Shown piece by piece: positions 15,229-22,648 of a stretch of DNA of 35,221 nucleotides (positions within the stretch are counted from its first letter, which is position 1; each line of letters opens with the position of its first letter). The stretch is taken from assembly GCF_000701445.1 (NCBI RefSeq), contig NZ_KL370782.1, positions 247,432 through 282,652 of the forward strand. The letters are read 5' to 3'. The position numbers and the translations under genes were made by a program. The notes under the pieces were generated by a model. The model made no database searches. It was not told where the DNA came from and saw only the letters and a list, made by a program, of their open reading frames with translations. This DNA comes from Brevundimonas bacteroides DSM 4726 (lineage in GTDB: Bacteria; Pseudomonadota; Alphaproteobacteria; Caulobacterales; Caulobacteraceae).

Positions 15229-15732
15229 CTATTTCTTCAGCCGCCGGGCGTTGGCGGTCGCGGCGGCGTGGATCGGCTTCAGGGCCTCGGCCTGGGCTTT
15301 CAGCAGTTCGGCGTTGACGCTGAGCGCCTGGCTCGAAGCGCGGCTCCACCAGCCCATGGCCCAGGACATCTGGGCCGACAGGGCGGCCTGCGGGGTCCGT
15401 GCGCTCGCCATCGCCGAGGCGGCGCGGGCGGCGTGACCCATCTCCTGCATCGCTGAGGCTGAGGCACGCGCGGTCAGGTCGCCCATGGCGCCCGCCAGAG
15501 CCGTGGCGGACGCCCCCATGGCCTCCAGCTTCTCGGTGCCCATGAGTGACATCTCGCGGATGTCGGCCTTCATGGGGTCGGCCAGGCCGTCGGCGAGGAT
15601 GGTCATGCGCGCTGCGATGACCTCGGACGCGGCCCGCATCATCTCCGCCCCGTTCGCGGCATGTGTCGCGGCGCCTCGAGCCGTGGCGGCCGCCTTGCGA
15701 GCCGCACGGCCCGCTCTCGTCGTCTTCGTCAT
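15229..15732 (-). CDS. Phasin-family protein
   Basis: The product has 167 residues, rich in Ala, Met and Lys. The N-terminus is basic (MTKTTRAGRAARKAAATARG), followed by long amphipathic helices with the phasin-like pattern MMRAASEVIAARMTILADGLADP and the ending NAELLKAQAEALKPIHAAATANARRLKK. Phasins coat polyhydroxyalkanoate granules and affect their size. It follows the creatininase-family gene by 23 bases and is probably co-transcribed with it. No PHA synthase lies in the window. Low-complexity composition makes the family call moderate. Confidence 0.72.
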   Translation of the reverse strand: MTKTTRAGRAARKAAATARGAATHAANGAEMMRAASEVIAARMTILADGLADPMKADIREMSLMGTEKLEAMGASATALAGAMGDLTARASASAMQEMGHAARAASAMASARTPQAALSAQMSWAMGWWSRASSQALSVNAELLKAQAEALKPIHAAATANARRLKK

Positions 15733-15755
15733 GCCCCAGCCCTGCGCCCGTTTCG

Positions 15756-16508
15756 TCAGCCCGGCAAGACCTCGGCGGAGAAGTCGGCGACGTCCTTGAG
15801 CAGGGCGGCTGCCGCCGCGTCGATGATCCTCTGGCCTTTTTCCGGGCTGGCCTGAGCTGGGTCGGAGCCGATGCGGCCGTCGGGGAAGCGGGCGCGGTAG
15901 TCGAGCGCATCCCGGATCGGGCCGCTGGGCGCGATCTTCGGCGAATAGTCGGCCGTCTTGATGCGGTCGGGATAGGCGGCTTGGGTCACTGCGATCTCGG
16001 ACGGGGTGGCGTGCATGCCATGGCCGGCCGGGAAAATGGAATTGCACAAACCGTTCACGCCCGGCAGGTCCCACCAGTTCCGCAGCTTGAGCACATAGGG
16101 GCAGGGCTCCTCGGCGAAGGACCACTCGGCATAGAGCTCCGAGAAGGTCGCCTCGATGGTCGAGACGTTCCCGCCATGGCCGTTCAGGAAATAGATGCGC
16201 TCGAAGCCGTGGCGGCTGAGCGAGCTGACCCAGTCGGTGATCGCGGCCATGAAGGTCGAGGGGCGAAGGCTGATGGTGCCGGCGAACGCCAGATGGTGTT
16301 GGGCCATGCCGATGTTGAAGGTCGGGGCGACGATCAGGCTCTCGTCGGCCTTTTCCGCCGCGTGGGCGATGATCTCGGGGCACATCCAGTCGGTGCCCAG
16401 AAGGCCTGTCGGCCCATGCTGCTCGTTGGAGCCGATCGGCACGACCACGGTCTTCGTCGATTTCAGACGGGCGTCGATTTCGGGCCAGGACGAATAGGCG
16501 ATCAGCAT
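15756..16508 (-). CDS. Creatininase-family amidohydrolase
   Basis: The product has 250 residues. The metal-binding motifs of the family are clear: VVPIGSNEQHGP, LGTDW, FLNGHGGN and the HGMHATPSE segment. Members hydrolyse cyclic amides or related C-N bonds (creatinine, formamidopyrimidine derivatives, mycofactocin precursor); the substrate here cannot be told. The start at 16508 places the family core near the N-terminus. A longer frame to 16601 would add a basic stretch without a ribosome site. It diverges from the amine oxidase gene across 103 bp. Confidence 0.88.
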   Translation of the reverse strand: MLIAYSSWPEIDARLKSTKTVVVPIGSNEQHGPTGLLGTDWMCPEIIAHAAEKADESLIVAPTFNIGMAQHHLAFAGTISLRPSTFMAAITDWVSSLSRHGFERIYFLNGHGGNVSTIEATFSELYAEWSFAEEPCPYVLKLRNWWDLPGVNGLCNSIFPAGHGMHATPSEIAVTQAAYPDRIKTADYSPKIAPSGPIRDALDYRARFPDGRIGSDPAQASPEKGQRIIDAAAAALLKDVADFSAEVLPG

Positions 16509-16611
16509 GGGATACTCTCGGGGCCGTTGACAGGCCGCCTTCCTACGCCCGTCCGCCCCGCGGCGTCGATGCCGACTTGCGCCTGGCGGGCGAAACCGCA
16601 TCTATCTCGGC

Positions 16612-17892
16612 GTGACCGCCCTTCCCGCCTCCATCGACGTCGCCGTGATCGGAGCGGGGGCCGCCGGCATCGCCGCGGCGCGGGCCTTGGTGAGCGCAGG
16701 CGTCACGGTCGTCGTGCTGGAGGCGCGGGACCGGGTCGGTGGGCGGGCGCATACGGTCGGCTGGCAGGGCCACGGGCTCGATCTGGGCTGCGGCTGGCTT
16801 CATTCGGCCGATGAGAACCCATTGGCGGAGCGGGTCGAGCCGCTGGGCCTGACGCTGGACAAGACCCGCCCGCCCTGGCGGACCCAGGCCTTCAACCTGG
16901 GCCTGACGCCCGACGAGCAACAGGCCTTCCGCGATGCGTTCGACGTCTTCGACGAACGGGTGTCCGAGGCCGCCGGGCGGGGCGAGGATCGGCCCGCCGC
17001 CGACCTGTTCGTACCCGACGATCGCTGGAACGCGCGAATGGACGCCATCTCCGGGGCCCTGAACGGAGCCCGGTTCGCCGAGGTCTCGACGCTGGATTAC
17101 GACGCCTACCGCGACACAGGCGTGAACTGGCGCGTTGTCGAGGGCTATGGCGCGCTGATTGAGCGACTGGGGCAGGGGCTGCCCGTCGTTCTGGACTGCG
17201 CGGTCCAGCGCTTAGACCGGCGAGGACCGACCCTGAAGATCGAGACAACGCGAGGCGTGGTCGAGGCGCGCGCCTGCGTCCTGACCCTGCCGACCTCGGT
17301 GCTGGCGGCGGAGGCCGTGCGGTTCGACCCGCCTCTGCCGGACCTGATCGAGGCAGCGGCGGGCGCGCCCCTTGGCCTGGCGTCAAAACTGCACATGGCG
17401 GTCGCCGGGGCCGAGGATTTTCCGCCCGACAGCCAGTTGTGGGGTCGGACCGACACCGCCTCGACCGGCGGCTATCACCTGCGCCCCTTCGGACGGCCGA
17501 TGATCGAGGGCTATTTCGGCGGAGACCTGGCCTGGGGGCTGGAAGCGGAGGGCGAGGCGGCCTTCTTCGACTTCGCGGCGACCGAGCTGTCGGACCTGCT
17601 GGGGTCGAGCTTCAGGAAGCGGCTGGAACCCGTCGCCGTGTCGATGTGGGGCGCGGATCCCTGGTCGCGCGGGGCCTATTCCCACGTCCTGCCGGGACAG
17701 GGCGACACGGCGACGGGCGCGCGGGCACGGCTCCGTCGACCGGCGGAGGATCGCATCTTCGTCGCGGGCGAGGCGACCTCGGCCGACTTCTACGGCACGG
17801 CGCACGGAGCCTGGATCGAGGGCGAGCGGGCGGCGGTGGAGGCGCTGACGCAACTGGGCATCAAGGTTCGATCGGTCGAGGTCGGGGAATGA
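16612..17892 (+). CDS. FAD-dependent amine oxidase (flavin monoamine oxidase family)
   Basis: The product has 426 residues. The N-terminal dinucleotide-binding motif VAVIGAGAAGIAAARALVSAG, the following VVLEARDRVGGRAHTV, and the C-terminal IFVAGEATSADFYGTAHGAWIEGERAA are the marks of the monoamine/polyamine oxidase family. It should oxidise an amine to an aldehyde or imine with release of hydrogen peroxide; the substrate is not evident. No signal peptide. The start is a GTG at 16612. The stop overlaps the nth ATG (ATGA). Confidence 0.9.
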   Translation: MTALPASIDVAVIGAGAAGIAAARALVSAGVTVVVLEARDRVGGRAHTVGWQGHGLDLGCGWLHSADENPLAERVEPLGLTLDKTRPPWRTQAFNLGLTPDEQQAFRDAFDVFDERVSEAAGRGEDRPAADLFVPDDRWNARMDAISGALNGARFAEVSTLDYDAYRDTGVNWRVVEGYGALIERLGQGLPVVLDCAVQRLDRRGPTLKIETTRGVVEARACVLTLPTSVLAAEAVRFDPPLPDLIEAAAGAPLGLASKLHMAVAGAEDFPPDSQLWGRTDTASTGGYHLRPFGRPMIEGYFGGDLAWGLEAEGEAAFFDFAATELSDLLGSSFRKRLEPVAVSMWGADPWSRGAYSHVLPGQGDTATGARARLRRPAEDRIFVAGEATSADFYGTAHGAWIEGERAAVEALTQLGIKVRSVEVGE

Positions 17893-18740
17893 AGACCCCC
17901 GCTTCCAAAGCGCCGGCCAAGGCCAGGGCCCGCAAGCCCACCGCCAAGCGACCGACCGCGCCGCCCGCCCGCAAGGCCGCCTCCGTCATGACCGGCGCGC
18001 CCGTGCCCGTCTTCGCCTGGCCGCCGGACGAGGATCGGGTGGAGGAGATCTTCGAGCGTCTGTCCCGCGTCATGCCCGAGCCTAAAACCGAGCTGCGATT
18101 CCAGGACCCTTACACCCTGGTCGTCGCCGTCGCCCTGTCCGCCCAGGCGACTGATGTCTCGGTCAACAAGGCGACGGACAAGCTGTTCGCCGTCGCCTCG
18201 ACGCCCCAGGCCATGCTGGCGCTCGGGGAAGAGGGGCTGGTCCCCTACATCGCCTCGATCGGTCTCTACCGGAACAAGGCGAAGAACGTCATCGCGTTAA
18301 GCCGCATCATCCAGGACCGGCACGGCGGAACCACGCCGCTGAACCGGGCCGATCTCCAGGCCCTGCCGGGCGTGGGGCGCAAGACCGCGAGCGTGGTCCT
18401 GAACGAACTCGGCATCGAACCGGCCATCGCGGTGGACACCCATGTGTTCCGCGTCTCCCACCGGCTGGGGCTGGCGAACGCCGCGACCGCTGACAAGGTC
18501 GAGGACCAGCTGCACGCCGTGGTGCCCGAGGCGTTCTTGGCCAAGGCGCACCACTGGCTGATCCTGCACGGCCGCTACACCTGCACGGCGCGAAAGCCGA
18601 ACTGCGCCGGGTGTGTGATCTCGGACCTGTGTCCGTCGCGGGGCTTCCTCTACGCGGCAGAGGCGACCGCTGAATCCTCGACGAGCGCGGCGGCGCCCTC
18701 GGCGAAGAGGCAGCCCCGGTCGGGGGCCTCGGACAGGTAG
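17889..18740 (+). CDS. nth: Endonuclease III (DNA glycosylase/AP lyase)
   Basis: The product has 283 residues. It removes oxidised pyrimidines and cuts at the abasic site. The helix-hairpin-helix LPGVGRKTASVV (K165 catalytic), VDTHVFRV (D183 catalytic) and the [4Fe-4S] pattern C232-X6-C239-X2-C242-X5-C248 are intact. The first 35 residues are a Lys/Ala/Pro-rich tail (KTPASKAPAKARARKPT) that E. coli Nth lacks; it resembles histone-H1-type DNA-binding tails. A start at M34 is possible, but the ATGA overlap and GAGGTCGGGG upstream favour the long form. The last 91 bases overlap the convergent ATP-grasp gene. Confidence 0.93.
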   Translation: MKTPASKAPAKARARKPTAKRPTAPPARKAASVMTGAPVPVFAWPPDEDRVEEIFERLSRVMPEPKTELRFQDPYTLVVAVALSAQATDVSVNKATDKLFAVASTPQAMLALGEEGLVPYIASIGLYRNKAKNVIALSRIIQDRHGGTTPLNRADLQALPGVGRKTASVVLNELGIEPAIAVDTHVFRVSHRLGLANAATADKVEDQLHAVVPEAFLAKAHHWLILHGRYTCTARKPNCAGCVISDLCPSRGFLYAAEATAESSTSAAAPSAKRQPRSGASDR

Positions 18741-19543
18741 AAGTCCGGCTCGATCAGTTCGGCCTCCATCAGGAGCCATCGGCCCTCGTGCTGGACCACG
18801 TCGATGCGGGCGTAGAGGAGGTCCTCCTCGACGACGCTGAGGACCTGTCGGGCCAAGGCGAGGGCGGCGGCCGGCGGCTCAGCCACTGTCTGGTAGCGGC
18901 CGCCGAACTGGGACTGGATGCGGAAGTCGCCCGGCGCAGCGGTCTTCAAGACGGCGTGGCTGAGACGGCCGCCGAAGAAGAGGAGCGACAGCTCTCCCGC
19001 CCTGGCGAGGTCGGGCAGGAAAGGCTGGATCATGGCCGAACCCTCGGGCGCGTCGACGACGGGCTCGCCGCGCGCGACCTTCAGCGTCTTCCAGGCGCCG
19101 CCGGAGACCGTCGGCTTGAGGATCAGGGTGTCGGTCTCGAACCGGTCGAAAGCGGCGGCGATCTCGGCGTCGGTGACGCCCTGGGTCCAGACCGTCGGAG
19201 GGATCGCGACGCCTTCGGCCTCAAAGCGGCGGAGGTAGGTCTTGTCGGAGTTCCAGGCCAGGACCGAGGCCGGGTTGGCGATGCGGACGCCGGCCTGCGC
19301 CCAGGTCTGCGTCGCCTGGAGCCAGCGGGTGTGGTGCTGGTGATACCCCCACGTCAGCAGCGGCAGGACCAGCGGGAAGTCCAGCAGCAGCGAGGCGTCG
19401 TCGACATGGTCGAGCCAGGCGAGAGGCCGGACCGTCAGGTCCGCCAGCGCCAGGGCGGCGGCCAGACGCTCCATCACCTCGGGCCAGTGCGGGCCATAGG
19501 TTCCATCGTCGGCGGCGGGGGTGAGGACGGCGATCTCTGTCAT
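18650..19543 (-). CDS. ATP-grasp domain protein, glutathione synthetase/RimK-like
   Basis: The product has 297 residues. Segments typical of ATP-grasp enzymes are seen: NSDKTYLRRFEAEGVAIPPT, DTLILKPTVSGGAWKTLKV, AMIQPFLP, LLYARIDVV and the metal-binding MEAELIEPDFYL. Such enzymes join an acid and an amine with ATP; the substrate is unknown. The start at 19543 has the palindrome at 19558-19579 just upstream. A longer frame starting at 19570 would put the palindrome in coding sequence and was rejected. It overlaps the nth 3' end on the other strand by 91 bases. Confidence 0.82.
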   Translation of the reverse strand: MTEIAVLTPAADDGTYGPHWPEVMERLAAALALADLTVRPLAWLDHVDDASLLLDFPLVLPLLTWGYHQHHTRWLQATQTWAQAGVRIANPASVLAWNSDKTYLRRFEAEGVAIPPTVWTQGVTDAEIAAAFDRFETDTLILKPTVSGGAWKTLKVARGEPVVDAPEGSAMIQPFLPDLARAGELSLLFFGGRLSHAVLKTAAPGDFRIQSQFGGRYQTVAEPPAAALALARQVLSVVEEDLLYARIDVVQHEGRWLLMEAELIEPDFYLSEAPDRGCLFAEGAAALVEDSAVASAA

Positions 19544-19557
19544 CTCAGTCTCAAAAA

Positions 19558-19579
19558 CATATAAGGACATCCTTATATG
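19558..19579. promoter_or_regulatory. 22-bp perfect palindrome, operator between the ATP-grasp and adenosine kinase genes
   Basis: Arms CATATAAGGA (19558-19567) and TCCTTATATG (19570-19579) flank a 2-base centre (CA). It is strikingly AT-rich in a GC-rich region and sits in the divergent promoter gap, 15 bases from the ATP-grasp start and 62 from the adenosine kinase start. From memory it resembles the ATAAAGATATCTTTAT-type sites of ArsR-family regulators of the S-adenosylmethionine cycle (SahR/SamR) in Proteobacteria. TATATG in the right arm could be a -10 box for the kinase, so a bound repressor would block the promoter. Confidence 0.75.
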
Positions 19580-19640
19580 ATTGTCCGGCGAGGGCAAGCA
19601 GGGCTGGCGCGCCGCGCGGGCGGCGGCTAAGGGGCGCCGC

Positions 19641-20651
19641 ATGACCCAGACCGCCTCCTACGACATCTGCGCCGTCGGCAACGCCATCGTCGACGTGCTC
19701 GCGCCCTGCAATCCGCAATTTCTGGCCGATCAAGGGTTGACGCCCGGCTCCATGCAGCTGGTCGACGAGGCCCAGAGCGCCGCCCTCTATGTCGCCATGG
19801 CGGCGGGGGTGGAGGCGTCCGGCGGCTCGGCCGGCAACACGGTCGCCGGGGTCGGTTCGTTCGGCGGTCGGGCGGCCTACATCGGCAAGGTGGCGGCCGA
19901 TCCCCTGGGTGAGATCTTCGCCCATGACATCCGGGCGGCGGGCGTCCACTTCGACACCCCGGCGCTCGAAGGCGGCGCGGGCACCGGCCGCTGCCTGATC
20001 AACGTCACGCCCGACGGACAGAGAACCATGTGCACCTTCCTCGGCGCCGCCAACCAGCTGACGGTCGCGGATGTGGACGAGGCCCTGATTGGCGACAGCG
20101 CCATCGTCTACCTCGAAGGCTACCTGTTCGATCCGGCGCCCGCGCGGGCGGCGTTCGAGGCGGCGGCCAAGGCGGCGCATGACGCAGGCCGCAAGGTCGC
20201 GATCACCCTGTCGGACGCCTTCGTGGTGGGTCGCTGGCGGGCGGAGCTGCTGGCCTTCATCGAGGCCTCCGCGGACATCGTCCTGGCCAACGAGGTCGAG
20301 CTTCTGGCCCTGTTCGAGACCGAGGATTTCGACGAGGCGGCCGAGCGGCTGGCGCGGATCGTCGAGGTCGCGGCCGTGACCCGGGGCGAGCACGGGTCCG
20401 TGGTCATCCGAGGCGCCGAGCGGGCGGTGGTCCAGGCCTTCTCGGTGGACCGCGTCGTGGACACCACGGGCGCGGGCGACCAATATGCGGCGGGCTTCCT
20501 GCTCGGTCTGGCGCGCGGTCTGTCGCTGGCGGACGCCGGCGCGCTTGGCTCTCTGGCGGCGGCGGAGGTGATCGGCCACTGGGGTCCGCGCCCCATGACG
20601 TCCCTGCACGAGCTGGCCGAGCAGAAGGGGCTCAGGCTCCACGCCGCCTGA
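19641..20651 (+). CDS. Adenosine kinase-type PfkB sugar kinase
   Basis: The product has 336 residues. PfkB signatures are ASGGSAGNTVAGVGSFGG near the N-terminus and VVDTTGAGDQYAAGFLLG near the C-terminus with the catalytic D280. AVGNAIVDVLA and the ADIVLANEVELLALFE segment fit the bacterial adenosine kinase group. It would turn adenosine into AMP, clearing the adenosine released when S-adenosylhomocysteine is hydrolysed. AAGGGG lies 6 bases before the ATG. Its stop overlaps the convergent Smr gene by 20 bases. Confidence 0.88.
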   Translation: MTQTASYDICAVGNAIVDVLAPCNPQFLADQGLTPGSMQLVDEAQSAALYVAMAAGVEASGGSAGNTVAGVGSFGGRAAYIGKVAADPLGEIFAHDIRAAGVHFDTPALEGGAGTGRCLINVTPDGQRTMCTFLGAANQLTVADVDEALIGDSAIVYLEGYLFDPAPARAAFEAAAKAAHDAGRKVAITLSDAFVVGRWRAELLAFIEASADIVLANEVELLALFETEDFDEAAERLARIVEVAAVTRGEHGSVVIRGAERAVVQAFSVDRVVDTTGAGDQYAAGFLLGLARGLSLADAGALGSLAAAEVIGHWGPRPMTSLHELAEQKGLRLHAA

Positions 20652-21192
20652 GGGTGACGTAGAATGCCCCGTCGCCGCCGTGGCGACGGTGGGCCGAGGC
20701 AAAGCCGGACACCACGCCGCGCAAGGCGTGGGACTGGAGCCACTCCTGGATCGAGGCGCGGATCACCCCGCCGCCGCGCCGCCCCTGGCCGGTGACGACC
20801 AGAACGGCGCGCAGACCTCGTGCCTGGGCGGAAAGCAGGAAAGCCCGCAATTTGTCCTCGGCCTCGAAGCGTCCGAAGCCGTGGAGGTCAATCGTGGCCT
20901 CGATCGGATCCCGCTCGCGCGACAGGCGCCGCTGGCGGCGGGGCTCCAGAGCCTCGGGCGCGCCGTGCGCAGGGGTCGGGCGCGGCGCGGCAATCGGGCC
21001 GGGAGTGGATTTCGCTGGTCCGGGATGGGGTCGAGGCAGGAAGGCCTGTGACGGATTCACCTCCACTGCCGCCGGCAACTCCATCGCGATCCGCAACGCC
21101 TTTCGGACACGGGCGGGCGTGACCGAGCCGGACACGCGCGCCCATAGCCGACGATCCTCGGCGCTCAGGTCAGGCGGTGGGCGGCGTGCCAC
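20632..21192 (-). CDS. Smr-domain protein
   Basis: The product has 186 residues. The N-terminal half is basic and Pro-rich without a known domain. The C-terminal half (about 95-186) is a Smr domain with IDLHGFGRFEAEDKL, VLVVTGQGRRGGGVI and HGGDGAFYVTLRR. Stand-alone Smr proteins are nucleases; in E. coli SmrB cuts mRNA at collided ribosomes, while other members act on DNA. The start is a GTG at 21192 with GAGG upstream, 3 bases after the XRE regulator stop, so it is probably the third gene of the DUF2975-XRE unit. Confidence 0.88.
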   Translation of the reverse strand: MARRPPPDLSAEDRRLWARVSGSVTPARVRKALRIAMELPAAVEVNPSQAFLPRPHPGPAKSTPGPIAAPRPTPAHGAPEALEPRRQRRLSRERDPIEATIDLHGFGRFEAEDKLRAFLLSAQARGLRAVLVVTGQGRRGGGVIRASIQEWLQSHALRGVVSGFASAHRRHGGDGAFYVTLRRRGA

Positions 21193-21195
21193 GCC

Positions 21196-21435
21196 TCAGG
21201 CCTCTTCATCGTCGAGGTCTGGCTCGGGCGGGCCGGGCTCATAGGACAGCAGGTCGCCGGGCTGGCAGTCCAGCTCGCGGCACAGGGCATACAGAGTGGT
21301 GAATCGCACCGCCCGCGCCTTGCCGGTCTTCAGGATCGATAGATTGGCGACCGTCACGCCGACGCGATCGGCCAATTCGGTCAGGGACATGCGCCGTTCG
21401 ACCAGGAGGCGATCCAGTTGCACCTTGATGGCCAT
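21196..21435 (-). CDS. Small XRE-family DNA-binding regulator
   Basis: The product has 79 residues, nearly all one Cro/CI-type helix-turn-helix: LDRLLVERRMSLTELADRVGVTVANLSILKTGKARAVRFTTLYALCRELDCQPGDLLSYEP. The tail is acidic. This short form is usually encoded next to a DUF2975 membrane protein, as here (29 bases upstream). The pair is thought to be a membrane-linked regulator couple; its signal is unknown. Confidence 0.88.
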   Translation of the reverse strand: MAIKVQLDRLLVERRMSLTELADRVGVTVANLSILKTGKARAVRFTTLYALCRELDCQPGDLLSYEPGPPEPDLDDEEA

Positions 21436-21464
21436 CTACAGGTGCCTCCCCGCGCCAGCTTCGC

Positions 21465-22091
21465 TCATATCGTCAACTCCGATTCCCGCCGGAGGCGTGC
21501 GCCCTCGCGGAAGACCTCTGCCAGAACGAAGACGACCAGAACCGAGAAGATAGGCGTCAGAAGCTCGCCGAAGCCTTGCGGTTCCATGACGCCGGGGGCC
21601 AGGCGGGCGGCGACGACGCCCTGGGCGACCCATACACCGCCGGTGACGACGGCGAGAATCAGCCCGACCTGGCGCAGCCGGCGCACATTTCCAGGCTGGA
21701 AGGGATCACCAATGGTCAGGGTACGAAAGATCAGGCGCAGATTCCTGAGGATCATCAGGAAGCCGCCGAAATAGGCGGTCAGGGCGCCCACTCCGAACAG
21801 CAACAGGGGCCGCGTCAACGGTTGCTGGCGGCCACCCTCGTCGTTCGAGACGGTGATGTTGAGATTGGCGATCGGAATGAAGACGGAGGTGAGCAGCAGA
21901 AGCAGCAGAACCGCCGTGATGATCATCAGCAGCACATAGGCCACGTCCAGCGCGATCTTCAGCAGGCTGGAGACAGAACCGGGCCCCAGGGTGCGAAACG
22001 GAGCCTTGACGCCGATGCGAGGCATTTTCGGAAGCAGCGGCACCGTGCGCGCGGGGCTCTTTCGTTCGGTCGTCGGCCGGTCGGCAGTCAT
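21465..22091 (-). CDS. DUF2975 membrane protein
   Basis: The product has 208 residues with four membrane helices (about 42-72, 92-116, 141-162 and 178-195). The GDPFQPGNVRRLRQVGLILA motif between helices 2 and 3 is the DUF2975 signature. A 40-residue basic, Pro-rich N-terminus is cytosolic. It is the first gene of a unit with the XRE regulator and probably the Smr gene. Function is unknown; a sensing or sequestering partner of the regulator is the usual guess. Confidence 0.85.
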   Translation of the reverse strand: MTADRPTTERKSPARTVPLLPKMPRIGVKAPFRTLGPGSVSSLLKIALDVAYVLLMIITAVLLLLLLTSVFIPIANLNITVSNDEGGRQQPLTRPLLLFGVGALTAYFGGFLMILRNLRLIFRTLTIGDPFQPGNVRRLRQVGLILAVVTGGVWVAQGVVAARLAPGVMEPQGFGELLTPIFSVLVVFVLAEVFREGARLRRESELTI

Positions 22092-22157
22092 CGGCGATCT
22101 CTCGCCGGAAGGTCAGGCCGCGATGGCCGCGCGGGGTCCGGCGAACCCCGACGCGGC

Positions 22158-22188
22158 TCTATAGATCGCGTTCCTGGTCAATGGTCAA
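22158..22188 (-). promoter_or_regulatory. Candidate promoter of the DUF2975-XRE unit
   Basis: On the minus strand TTGACC (22188-22183) and TATAGA (22163-22158) are 19 bp apart, or 18 bp if CTATAG is taken as the -10. The TTGACC box is directly repeated 7 bases downstream (TTGACCATTGACC), which could be an activator or repressor site. The start codon is 67 bases further on. No gene is seen in the rest of 22092-22321. Confidence 0.5.
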
Positions 22189-22321
22189 AGCGCCTTCTTG
22201 GGTGCCGCTGGCGCTCGGCTCGCGGAGCCTCGCTTCCTGAGCGGCGGAAGAGAATGGGTCGTTCGGTGCAATCGTCGCTCAAGCCGTAAGCGACCGCGTT
22301 GCGAGCGATAGCGACCCCTCT

Positions 22322-22438
22322 TTAGAAGGCCTGGACCAGGGTAGCGATCAGGGCGGTGGGCAGGGCGGCCAGCATGGCGACCTGGACCAGCAGGCTGCCG
22401 ACCTTGTCGAGCATCAGCGAGGCGTTCAGGGTGGTCAT
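22322..22438 (-). CDS. 38-residue hydrophobic peptide
   Basis: The minus strand encodes MTTLNASLMLDKVGSLLVQV followed by AMLAALPTALIATLVQAF and TAA. AAGGA lies about 8 bases before the ATG, a good ribosome site. The peptide is a single hydrophobic stretch with one Asp-Lys pair, so it probably sits in or on the membrane. The leader has a hairpin TGCGGG/CCCGCA at 22462-22483. The gene diverges from rdgB. It is not recognised; possibilities are a small membrane protein or a type I toxin-like peptide. Codon use fits the genome (CTG, GCC, GTC). Confidence 0.6.
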   Translation of the reverse strand: MTTLNASLMLDKVGSLLVQVAMLAALPTALIATLVQAF

Positions 22439-22566
22439 CGTGTCTATCCTTCGATCCTGAGTGCGGGTCGTTTGTTGCCCGCATTCTTCGCCACAGGGGT
22501 TCGATTTGCTCGTTTCGATCAAACCGGGGAACGTTGTGGCCTCCGTTCGTGAGAACATAGATAGGC

Positions 22567-22608
22567 CGTGCAAGGCGGGTTTGCACGTTACATATCGTTT
22601 AACGATAT
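22567..22608. promoter_or_regulatory. Two adjacent palindromes upstream of rdgB
   Basis: The first has arms CGTGCAA (22567-22573) and TTGCACG (22581-22587) around GGCGGGT. The second, 22592-22608, has perfect 8-base arms ATATCGTT and AACGATAT around one T. Both lie in the divergent gap between the small peptide gene and rdgB. Their closeness and perfect symmetry suggest protein-binding sites; the binding proteins are unknown. Confidence 0.55.
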
Positions 22609-22648
22609 TAAACTTCGGCAATGGAATGTTTCTGACTCGGGAGTTCGC

